NCBI GenBank assembly: GCA_037893225.1
Contig: JAZGUH010000185.1
Span: forward strand, 2,666,001 to 2,730,000
DNA: 64,000 nt
Source: Hippasteria phrygiana
Lineage: Eukaryota > Echinodermata > Asteroidea > Valvatida > Goniasteridae
Direction of reading: 5' to 3'
Below are positions 53,690 to 64,000 of the stretch, piece by piece. A program made the position numbers and the translations under genes. The notes under the pieces are model-generated. The model saw only the letters and a program-made list of their open reading frames with translations, did no database searches and was not told the origin of the DNA. Each line of letters opens with the position of its first letter. Within the stretch, counting starts at the first letter, position 1.

Positions 53690-53960
53690 ACGTGAGTCTT
53701 ACTCGGGCGGAATTCGAACCCACGACTTCCTGCTTACTAGTGCAGACGTCTTAACCACTCGACCACCGCTTGCCGGGGTCTGCTGGCCGATTCGAATCCT
53801 ATGCAGCAGGGGGCACCGCGTCATCAGTCAGAAGATGGAATGTTTGCGTCGGGGGATGATGTAAATTAGAACAGAGATGTTTTCTCTTTTGCCCTGTCCC
53901 GACGTAATATATGAAGCACTGTATACTCAGTGCTTTCCGAGAGCCTGTGTGAAAAAAAAC
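53690..53960 (-). repeat. tRNA-derived SINE 4
   Basis: On the minus strand GGCAAGCGGTGGTCGAGTGG (A-box part of a Ser/Leu-type tRNA) and GTGGGTTCGAATTCCGCC (B box). Next to it is the AGCACTGTATACTCAGTGCT hairpin block also seen at 745-880 and 9290-9410. Confidence 0.7.
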
Positions 53961-55440
53961 GTGAGTTTCCCGGATTGATCTCTCGAGATTTCTGTTGAGG
54001 TGCACAATTTGACGTGCAGACTGTGGAATACATTGCAAGGACGGGGTGGGATGTTTTGGAAGAGGTGGAGGCGGCGTTTAATCCAGGATTCTCCGTTTAT
54101 TCACTCCAAGCCTAATTTTCTGAATTACACAGTGATTTCAGCAATGGACCTTTTCACTGTGTTGCTCATAACATTGTGAATGGTGAAAACCATATGTATA
54201 TCATCTGTTACCGGTACATCTCTGCATGGTTTGCATGAAAGTTATACACAGTTATACAAAGTTATATTGTTATACTATAGGTTTTCCTGGCCAAATTTCA
54301 TCACAAACTAATTCAGTTTCATTAACATGCATTCAAATTCACGCATTTCCCCTAATTCAATCAAACCAGGGTTTCTTTTTAGCTACTATTGCATTCAATT
54401 TCGTGTTTGTGCACACATGATTTCGTTCTTTTCATTCAGGTTCGTTTTAGTCATTCTATTTCATTTATAGGCATTCACCAATCTTCAGTTGAATTTCTAC
54501 TACCTATCTATAATTCATGAAATCAAATTAAGACTCATCGAAGCGCACATGAATTTGTTGCTAGTTTTTGTTTTCTTTTTCGTTTATGGGCAATGAATTT
54601 CAAATTATGGGCGTTCAAATTGAACATGAGTTATGGCTTGTTTATTCGAGGAAGCTGGTAATAGCTCTTTTAGTTTTACTGGCATCTTTGTTAGATGTGT
54701 TTCCGTGTTGTTTGCATTTCATTTACGTCATATGCATGTGTTTAGTCTTAATTGCAATAATTGTTCCTTTTGCTTTGTTACCCCATGATTAAAGTTAAAG
54801 CCTGTACCCTGTATCTAGAAGACTGTTAAGTAAAGTTAAAAAAGTTATGGTGATAAGTTTGAAATGAAAACAAAATCTTTCGCTATAGCCTTGTGATAGT
54901 TCGCACTGGTCTTTATGTTTTCTTCTTTATTTCTGCTAATATTCGGACCACGTCAAATTGAAATACGAATCAGAAAGCACATACCATTGAAATGAATTTG
55001 AATGTAAACATTTGAAAAATGTTTGCCAATTGATGAAATTGAATGGTTGACCAGCCTCTTGCTGCTGGCTTTTGCGAAATTGAATGATCTTTGCGACATC
55101 ATGAATTTGAATGATCTTATTTGGCCAGTGAATGCAAACTGCTGAAATGGAATTACTCCTTTTGACTGTTGAATGCTGATTCAACGGAGCATTCATTTTC
55201 AAACGAAATTGAATGAACTGAGTATTAAATTGAATTAAATTTTGTTTAAATTGGCAGGGTAAACCTATATCATACAACAGTATGACAAATGCTCCGTCAA
55301 GATCAAAAACTCATGTTAGGTATTAAGGCCCACTTTTGACAAATTTAACGATATCAGCTTGTACAACTTTTTAGGGACACGCCGTGTGTAGATTGAGGTT
55401 TCCAGTCCACTCCGTTGCGCGATTTTTCAGATTTACGTGT
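53958..55440 (-). repeat. Inverted copy of 49832-50285, split by an insertion
   Basis: The parts 53958-54240 and about 55262-55440 together match the left copy in reverse. The gap holds a separate element. Confidence 0.85.
54275..55269. mobile_element. About 1-kb element with mirrored arrays of a GAAATTGAATG-like motif
   Basis: Ends TATAGGTTTTCCTGGCCAA and TTGGCAGGGTAAACCTATA are near complements. The left third is rich in CATTCAATTTC-like words; the right third in GAAATTGAATG-like words. The middle has a 74-codon hydrophobic frame (54568-54792, plus) with no recognised family. It sits inside the right copy of the inverted duplication. Confidence 0.7.
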
Positions 55441-55867
55441 TTGAGTATAATACCTGCACCCTTGTCCAAAATAAACACCACAGAAAAAATTAAATTGAAT
55501 GACACAATTTTCGGCGTTCAAAATGAAATCAGAGAAATATCGGTGTTAATTTCTGTATTCCTATAATTAGACATCCAGGAAGATTCAATTGACTCGCAGG
55601 GTTTTCTCAGAAACGTTTTTTTTGTTCCACTCACTCATCAGCAGAGACGGCAAAGGTAGGTCCGTTGCGCTAATCTCCTGCAGCCCGCGTCGCACGTACG
55701 TACAGTCTCATTCCACATGCCATCGATCTCACTAGGCCGTCCGATCCAGTTGTTCTGCCCGCGGGATGGACTTGGGCGGGGGTTTGAGGTTGGCCTCTTC
55801 TGGCATTGGTGGCGATGCTAAGGTTTTTTGGCAGGGGTGTGTCGGGCAATTTGGCGTGACCGAAGAA

Positions 55868-55917
55868 TTTAATTTAATTGAATTGAATTGAATTGAATTG
55901 AATTGAATTGAATTTAT
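55868..55917 (+). repeat. (GAATT)n microsatellite
   Basis: About eight pentanucleotide units, flanked by related TTTAATT words. Confidence 0.95.
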
Positions 55918-58040
55918 TTATTTTTGAGGGGAGGTATTGTCCACCCACCACGTTTTTCGCTGTAGCTGATATGCAAATTAATACAATATCATAATGCGAT
56001 GTGGAAATCTGTTGTGTTGTCAGGATTTTTTTTAAGTCACCAAATTTCCCCGGAAGTTGGCAGCAGAGTACACAAAATATTTAAGACGAAACAGCCGTGT
56101 CAAAGTAGCCCGGCATTCAACCCTGGATGTGGGCAAGCCCGAGCACAAAGTTTTAAACAAAATATAGATGATTTCCACTTTTTGCACAATGTCCTAGCTT
56201 TGTTAATTGTTAAAAAGGATCAAGCTTTATTTCTCTCTCCAATTGGAACAAATGAAACTACAGACAGAATATACAGACGTGTGGATAAAAGAAGAATTAT
56301 AATTTGAAAGAGTTCTATTTTCTTTGTCGTTTTTCCTTACAGAAATGTCGCAGCCACAAATGCCAGGCTGTTCTATAACGAAAAAATTAATTATAGCATG
56401 TTAGGAATTATACAATGTCATATTTTAAAGACTTTTAGGACTTTTCTTTATTGTCTTTCTGGTAGTTTGACTTATATGAAGTCTGAGAAGTTTGTATGAA
56501 GAAGTTGATTTGAAGACAAATACCTTTGAAAATGATTAACAATCACAAAACGCGTACTCATTATCACAACGATTGAATTTACATGAACAGTGAACTCATT
56601 CATTTTAAACAATCGTTTTTCATAAATCAATTCCTATTGAACGTTTCTCATAGTTTTCCATGTATGTCGTATTTGCAGCCAAACAAGGGACTATATTGCA
56701 GATAATCGATTTTCAGCAGGATGTATTTAAAAACGTTGTGCCCTTAAAAAGGGGAAAACATGAATATTGCCGGTTAAAAATGAACGTATACTGATGCTTG
56801 GGAAACGTTTGTTACATTTTTAAGAACATAATTAGCACGATTATCATAGCAAACGCATTTTTTTATTAGAATAAATTAAATTTAGGACTCCTGGCGTATT
56901 TTTTCTCTGAGTTTGAGATCCACACGCTCAGAAATGAATCAAGGTGATGAGACGCGTCACATTAAGAAAGAACAGTCACACGAAATTCTCGGTCTTTCAG
57001 AACTCGGGCACGTTTTCCTCCACGAACAAGTTTAAAACGTGCATTTTAATCTGTTAATTTCACTTTACCATTAAAAAGAAATCAGAGAATTGGGCCAATG
57101 GTTACTTTTCGGTAAAAATGTAAAATCTTGGCTGAAAATCGATTACCTCCAAAAGCCCCCGATGTATCAAATCACGAGTAACCTTCCATGCAATAAAATT
57201 ACCAAAAAACGAAAGGTAAAATTAAACGCTGTGTTTGAACGCGGGAAACAGCCGCCTTTGCTGAATATGCACACCTGCCAACATTCTGAAAATAGCTCCG
57301 AAAAGGGTGTCTCAATCTAGTTTACCTACTTCCACTCCTCCAAAAGGGTAGTGTTGTGGTAAATCATAATCATCACCAACCCTACTACCTCTGATCGTAA
57401 CCAACCCCGTATACACAGTCAGTGGCTTTTAGCCTTGTATTGGGTGATTTCAATTTTTAAAAACGGGGTTAATCTATCGCAAAAAAACATAACTCTTGAT
57501 GGCAAAACGGCTGGTTGGACGCAATTGTGATTCATATAGCTTTGCATGCTGCAGATATAGTGCAACTATAGAGACATTTTGCGGATATACCTTGTGAAAT
57601 ACTTAATTCCGTTCTTATAAAACCAGCAGTATAAATTCGACGTTTGACATAATATGCTCTGACCGTCATGAGGACAAAACAATACAATCTGGTCAGTTAG
57701 ATTGAATGTGTTTGAATGACCACGTCACCGTTAGATCGTGAATGGACAAACCATACTCAACGTGACTCAGCTTGGCAGCGGATGTTTTGTAATCTGCCCG
57801 TCGTTGACAAAAATGTCACCGAGACAATAGCCACGACCGGAAAAAGGCATGATGATTTTCACTGATGGTGTGTCATTAATGTAACAGTTTACAATTAATC
57901 CACAAGATATATACACTGCAGGGATAGGTTCGTTCTTACCTTCGTTACACCATCATACAAAATATATATAATATAGAAGACAGATTTTTGCAACAGGGTA
58001 TGTTAATGTATACAAAAATTGTGTAACTGAGCTGCAGACG
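55918..58040. other. Intergenic, no gene seen
   Basis: AT-rich; the frames at 55999-56307 and 57090-57320 (plus) show no domain or splice pattern. Confidence 0.5.
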
Positions 58041-58043
58041 CAT

Positions 58044-58109
58044 GACTGCAGAATGACACATAAGCCGTGAAGTTTACAACTTTCCGCATTAATGTGTCAT
58101 TCTGGAGTC
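58044..58109. repeat. 66-nt hairpin, precursor-miRNA-like
   Basis: GACTGCAGAATGACACAT pairs with ATGTGTCATTCTGGAGTC (17 of 18), with a partly paired inner stem and a small loop. Shape only; no known miRNA seed was recognised. Confidence 0.6.
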
Positions 58110-58182
58110 AAAATAGGGCCTACTCGGAGTTAGAGCGTATTTTGCTCATATAATTTTTGTGTGCACAAGGTAAGTTAAAACA

Positions 58183-58705
58183 TTCACGTAAATTGTTGGT
58201 TTAAAGGGTGTTGCATTTCTGCATTACTGGTAATTTGAAGTGGTGGTTGAAGGCTATCACTTCTAACAATTCATTTTGTATCAGATTCTCGTCGCTTCGA
58301 TGTGTTGCAATTCATTAGAGACCCAAACGATGAATTTAAAGACACTAGGGGCCATTTAGTTATTTCATGGGACTATAAATACAAAAAGTTAAATTGTCAA
58401 GACAAAAGTTATAAAAACTGTCATCGCAGATGTATCTGTCCAATTTAAATTACGACCAAGGGGAAAGATTAAATTAAAAAAGAGTAGGAAAGCATTATTG
58501 AAGTTTAAAATCCAAAATAAACAAAAACAAACAAACAAAATATCTAAAATTATACAATGCAACAGTAAAAAAAATATTTAAAAATGCATATTTTGTTGTG
58601 TATTCACGCGAATTGTTGGTTGAACTGTGCATTTCTGCAAAATTGGGCTTTTGAAATGGCTGCAAGCTATCCCTTTTAACAATGCATTTTGTATAAAATT
58701 CTTGT
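58183..58705 (+). repeat. Direct repeat, units 58183-58285 and 58597-58705
   Basis: ATTCACG(T/C)(A/G)AATTGTTGGTT, GCATTTCTGCA and AACAAT(T/G)CATTTTGTAT recur in order about 417 bp apart. Confidence 0.75.
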
Positions 58706-59027
58706 TAATTTTTTTTAAAACGATACTAAGACAAACCGTGGAAATGCTACCACTAATATCCCTATACAAAATTCCTACGTAAAAAAATTCCAATCCTTCT
58801 TGTTTCTATGGCCATCAATATTACTTAAAAGTAAACTTGAACGTGTAAACTTCTCTGAAACTTGTACATTTTATTCTGAAATCATAATTCAATACTCGGA
58901 ACTAGTCCGTCTTTTGCTCGGTTAAACACATACAATTTTTGTAGGTATACGCAGCAAATATTTTCCTCATAATTGAACACACAAGGGGGTTGGACAAAAC
59001 AACGCATATAGCTAACAAACTTACGGT

Positions 59028-59093
59028 GAAGGGTAAGAAATTTCGATCTTAGGGTAAGAAATTTCGATCTTAGGGTAAGAAATTTCGATCTTA
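59028..59093 (+). repeat. Three copies of a 21-bp unit
   Basis: GGGTAAGAAATTTCGATCTTA three times, the third followed by AGACG. Confidence 0.95.
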
Positions 59094-59099
59094 AGACGA

Positions 59100-61930
59100 C
59101 ACTTACCCTAAAAACAATGAATAACAAACGTGACAATAGCACGGTTTGAAAATAGCATAGGTTCCTTTAAAAAAAATATCAAAATCATGGCTGCATTTCG
59201 GAAAGCGCGTTCGACTGTTCGTCGGGCGTTTTACTGAACTTAATCCTGTTTTGATCTTCCGATCACTAGTCGGTGGGCCGTGATATGGCCAAACATGCCC
59301 CACCAACACTCGCAACAACAAAGACAGTTTTCTCGGACTGTGGTCCGTTTTGGTCAATTTTTCCTAATTTGTTATGTCTTTCGAAAGAGTCGCACGTTTG
59401 ACTTGACAAGGTAACAAAAGTCATAAACTTTTTCATAAATATTTCCAAAGTATTATGCAGTAGGCCTATTCGATTTTTGTTAAAATAAATTTTTTTACGT
59501 TTTTCGGGGGTGCGTAAAATCAAATCGTTTTGCCCACGTCGCTAAGCTTAGGTTGTGAAATAAGATTAGTTTTGGAGGGCTTTTTACCCACAGACAAAAT
59601 AAACAAGAAATTAAATCCGTGAATTGAAGAAAAAGTAAGGTTTAACGAATTGTTCAAACTGACACTGTTTTGAAGTATACAGACAAATTAAATAAGACAT
59701 CGAGTGGATTTTCAAAACAAAACGAAAACAACAGATGTTTTTAACCAACTCTTTTCAGTCTACTGGCTTTGAACACCTGCCAATGTGTACCAGAAAGATT
59801 GTTTTTACGATAAAAGCTAACTTTCTGAACGAAAGTTACAAAAGATACGATATAGACGCTTGCAAGAATTCAGTCCGTTTGACATTCATTGCAAACGTTG
59901 GAGTATTCTTCAAGTATATGCCCCACTTCGTGGACATTTTTATTTCCAATAGTGATTTTGACCAATTTGGAGTGTTGAATATTTGATTATAGACCTATAT
60001 AGAGTGCGAGAGATATCTGTGACGAGCCAACCAAGGTGGCCTGCACATACCGGGGTGTTTACAATATCAGCCCCGCCAGTGCACCGTGATAAACTCGCTG
60101 CGTCTACGCCGTGGTTTGCTGGTGATGGCCCGGCATCGATAGTGCTCAGCACGCGGTTGGAATTTTGGACTCTTACCGAACTTTAAAAGGCGCTTTTAAG
60201 TCAAGAAATGGGGCCTAATGTGTTTGGAAATTCAACAGTCTTCGTTCATAGAAAGGGGAATCTTGTTTTACCCTATCTGTGTTTTAAATATAATTTGAAT
60301 ATAATGCACGTTTTCCGTGTAGGTTGTTTTCTTGATAAAATATAAACAGGCCTGTACATTTTGCTTTTATATAAAATGTAAACAAAATAGTAAGTGATAT
60401 TCGACTGTTTCTCTTCTCCATTAGAAACAGCATATAGGCAGTGTAAAAAGCTAATTGTAAACTAATGTTAAGATTATATTCCAATATAAAACAATGTGGG
60501 GTCCCATTTGTAAATTTGTTTTAAGAGCATACCGGGCAGGGGTCATAATCAGTTCACGTAACAATGCATGATGTATCCAATCGGCGAATCGATTATTGAT
60601 TGATTGGGAATATCTGATCCCAAACTCGTTCACAGTCTGAAGTTTAAAATGCCATGTAATTTAGCAGATAGGCTTTTAAAACTCAGTTTAATTAAAATTG
60701 GGTTTCGTTTATATAATAGTAGACGTATCATGAATGTTTTCATGAGTGACGGGAAACGTGGGGGATGTGGTGTTGTTTTTTTAGTCATGGGTGTGTCATA
60801 TGCACATGTGGGTTGGCTGAAGTCCTTGGTGCTATCGTTTGTAAACTCGCTCATTCTCTGCTCATTCGGCCGGTGGGACGAGACGTGTCCTGGCAACGCC
60901 CCGCAAAATGTAGCCCGATTAAGCAGGTAAGCGTCTTTCAGCCTCGAAAGTTTCACGTTTAGAATGTCACAACATGACGATCTACATAATTTAATCGCAA
61001 ACAGAAAATGTAGTGGAAGCGGTAGGCCTACATCAAGGAACTTTGCGAGTTTCGTTCGGTTGCTATGCCGTTGTACGTTTCCGCTGCTGGCTCAGGTGAA
61101 CTAAAATACAAATTTGTGACGAGTCATCGCAGGGAGAGTTTGGTTTCAAAATGACCCTCCTATAACTTAAGAAGCCAGAAATAATGCATTATTAAAACAT
61201 GATGACTGAGCCATGTTGACGTGAAGTAGGCCTATACGGTTACTGCGGTGTAGGATCTAGGAATTGTGAACGATTTGAGCCGGCGATTTTTAAGCATCAT
61301 TTAGCTATACTCAGCTGATCGTATGCCAGAGCATAAGCATAAAATAGCCAAGACCTATTCCGCTGTAGGCTTATTACTGATTTGCATTTCTTACAAAACC
61401 CACGTCATGATAAAATCCGTACATATAGCTTGAAATGGACACATCATTGCAGCAATATAATCATCGGTGGCCCAATGAGTTGTTCATTTTCCGTGTAACG
61501 GTTGCTGGCGTCGTGCGAGGTCGCCATTTTGTTTTCTGTGGGTCACGGGCAACGCGTCTGCAAATGCATTGACACTGAAGTTCAGTGTTGTTTTTTAAAG
61601 TTATTGTGGCGGGCAGGAATTCTTTCAGCATTATTTTTTTCTATCAAATTCCAATTGAAATCTCACATTATGTAAATCTAATCATGTGAAAACCAGTTTA
61701 CAAAAGATACCGGGTACATAATTTGATGAATAATCACCGATGTCACCGAATGTCAAAATCGTTTTAAACTTGGCTTGTCGGTTACCGATGAAAATCCACC
61801 GATCGAAAACAATTAGGATTGATTATTTTCACATCCAATGAAGCTTATACTAATTCCTCCTTTTCTATGATAATTTTCAGATAAAAAAAAACCCACATTC
61901 CAGAACTGGACAGACAGAAATATGTAACAA
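59100..61930. other. Intergenic, no gene seen
   Basis: Frames of up to 108 codons on both strands without family patterns. A good plus-strand donor (AAGCAG before GTAAGCG, about 60928) and a CG-rich spot with GTCGCCATTTTG (61520) could mark a promoter, but no coding exon follows. Confidence 0.4.
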
Positions 61931-64000
61931 CATTCAAAGTAATTCATTTATTAAAAGGAAAGAACATTTATTTGACCTAAAATTCCAACATAACAAAATA
62001 AACAGCTCAATTTGATAATTTTAACCCTCCAAAGAAATTACAAGTCGTATTAGATTGTTTGGTTGCAAACCTGGTCCACGGCAAGATTTGTAGGAAATAT
62101 TAGACACACAAGTTTACATTTTATCAATCTGAATGAGGGATACTTTTCCACGTAGTGAATTTGAAGTATAAAAATACAATTACTTACACGTTGAGTTATT
62201 GTCTGGCACAAAATACTGCCCTTTTATATGCCTAAATGCAGTGCCCCAAAAATAATAAAATACAAGCTGGTTAATAGCTAAAGGCTTGTGGTCTTAAACA
62301 GCCTACTCTTAATACAAAATACTTGTAAGAATAGAACTGTCATCATACACGATATTATAATGTGAACAAGAAACGCGAAACCAAAACAAACCAGTTTACT
62401 GAAGACGGACATACAAATAACTGTAAAATCATTACTACGATCGAAGTGTATCACGTTTTAGTAAGTGTCACTAGATGCCAACATTCAATTAATGTCACCG
62501 AATAAATCACAACGGAATTCCGAAAAAAAATTATATATTGAAGAAGACCTCTGTCTGCATTTCAGCCTTATTTTCGATGGTCTGAAGAAAGAAAAAAATC
62601 CCACAAATCGTGGGCCTAAAATCAACTTGCTCAGTGCTCATACAAACAGGAAATCTTCATGATGCAATTACAGAGCGGAAATCATAAGCGATATTTTAAT
62701 ATTCTTTCTGAGAACCTGTAAGCATGACCTTTACTACAGCAATATAATCTGAGTTAGCATGAGTCAGTTTGTATGATGTATTTAAACCTCACGCAAGTTT
62801 TGTCGATATATATATGTATTTAAAAAAAAAATGATTGACCGTCTTCTCGGGTAAAAAGACTTAAAATTACAGTTATGTAAAAAGTAACATTATAAACACA
62901 GTGCACAATTTAACTTTTGATTCAATCACAAAAACAAAACAAAAATTCAAAAACAAAAACAAAATCAAAATTTCGGTGAAATTTGAGGTAGAAGCACAAT
63001 AAATAACCAAAAAACACGTGTAGTACGCCTGCATGCAGGCAGCAAAATAAGTAAAACGAATCACTTTCTGCATACATTCTGAAAAAAAGTACCGGTAGTC
63101 AGATTTTACTCGGAAGACAAGACGAGACGAGACGAGACGAGACAATCACACTATGTCAAACAAACATATGCATAAAACCTTTAAAGACAAAAACCGTCTC
63201 TAAAAAACAACACACTATAATGTCAAACAGACATATGCATAAAACCTTTAAAGACAAAAACCGTTTTTAAAAACAAGCAAAATAAAACTACACGACAAAC
63301 ACTCTACAAATACTACAGAAAAACAAACAAGGTATACCGAAAAACAAATAACCCGAACCCCAAACCTTTCCCCCTAAAAAAAAACCTACAAAATGATAAG
63401 ATAATTTGGACAGAGTAAACTCCATAAACACCATAAACGCTAATAGATACTAAACCTATAAGTATAAAGCTCATTGAAGTGCGTTGTGCGTGTTATTACA
63501 AGCTTCTTGGTTTTCAAATCATAAGCTTATTAAAATCACTTGTTCAAAAGAGATTCACTCACAATGACCCTATGGTCGCAGAAAATATTACCCCTCCCCC
63601 TCCCGCCCAAAAAGCTGACAATATATCTTAGTTACAACACATAAACAGGTTAGGCCTAACAAGTACAAGTTTTCGCTACCACGAATTGGTATATATGTAT
63701 AGAACTTAGTTCAGAAAATCCCAAAAATAAAACAGACTCATGCCGAATTGACTGTATTAAACTATATTTAGAGCGCACATGCACACGGAGAATTGAAGCA
63801 AAATCTTAAAATCGGCCTAGCTATGATGCATCTGGAAGTTGCAAGTTCAAAGATCATGCATGACCTTAAAAAAACATCAGTTGTAGAGAATATTACCTCC
63901 AAGGCCCCACTGATAAAATAATAACTAACGTGACTTCAAATACAGTATGCAAAAAACAGCATTGATGATTGCTACGGCTTTGCTATGAAATACCTGAGTC
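61931..64000 (-). other. Possible 3' UTR of a minus-strand gene lying to the right
   Basis: Very AT-rich, no frame over 90 codons, no clear transposon. On the minus strand AATAAATGAATT (a poly(A) signal, about 61942) would end it. Inference from composition only. Confidence 0.2.
63119..63285 (+). repeat. (GACGA)n and a 68-bp tandem duplication
   Basis: AGACGAGACGAGACGAGAC at 63119, then two units sharing CATATGCATAAAACCTTTAA and AGACAAAAACCGT (from about 63150 and 63217). Confidence 0.9.

Noticed and set aside
60886..60928. RFX X-box and first exon of a ciliary gene
   Set aside because: GTGTCCTGGCAAC breaks the X-box consensus at one fixed position and no coding exon follows.

Overview
This is a eukaryotic nuclear window, AT-rich, with short exons, long introns and many small transposable elements. 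It suggests a marine invertebrate deuterostome, perhaps an echinoderm. That guess rests on the close match of the main gene to vertebrate axonemal dynein, on the tRNA-derived SINEs and on the TTAA-flanked MITEs. It is an inference, not proof.

Positions 265-38056 (minus strand): the 5' part of one very large gene, the axonemal outer-arm dynein heavy chain DNAH8 (DNAH5/8, gamma-type). I could place 29 coding exons with GT-AG borders and consistent phases. They join into one reading frame of 4,415 nt, about 1,471 residues. The start codon is at 38022-38024. The frame leaves the window past position 265, before the motor domain, so only the tail (DHC_N1 and the start of DHC_N2) is here.

Nested in the 8.1-kb intron between exons 19 and 18 (counting from the 5' end), on the opposite strand, is an intact single-exon rhodopsin-type GPCR of 315 residues (13188-14135).

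The introns hold at least nine TTAA-flanked, piggyBac-like MITEs in several families. They also hold hAT-like elements (one with a clear 8-bp target duplication), three kinds of tRNA-derived SINE, other foldback MITEs, minisatellites, and a tandem triplication of an exon tail with its splice donor. Two copies of one MITE family were broken by later insertions: one by a SINE, one by a 1.0-kb foldback element with long inverted repeats and a 10-bp target duplication.

Positions 38057-64000: no protein-coding gene could be supported. The first part probably holds the promoter and non-coding first exon(s) of the dynein gene. The rest is intergenic sequence with foldback elements, a segmental inverted duplication with a further insertion, tandem repeats and long C/G tracts. 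The last 2 kb is AT-rich and may be the 3' UTR of a minus-strand gene that starts to the right, but this is weak.
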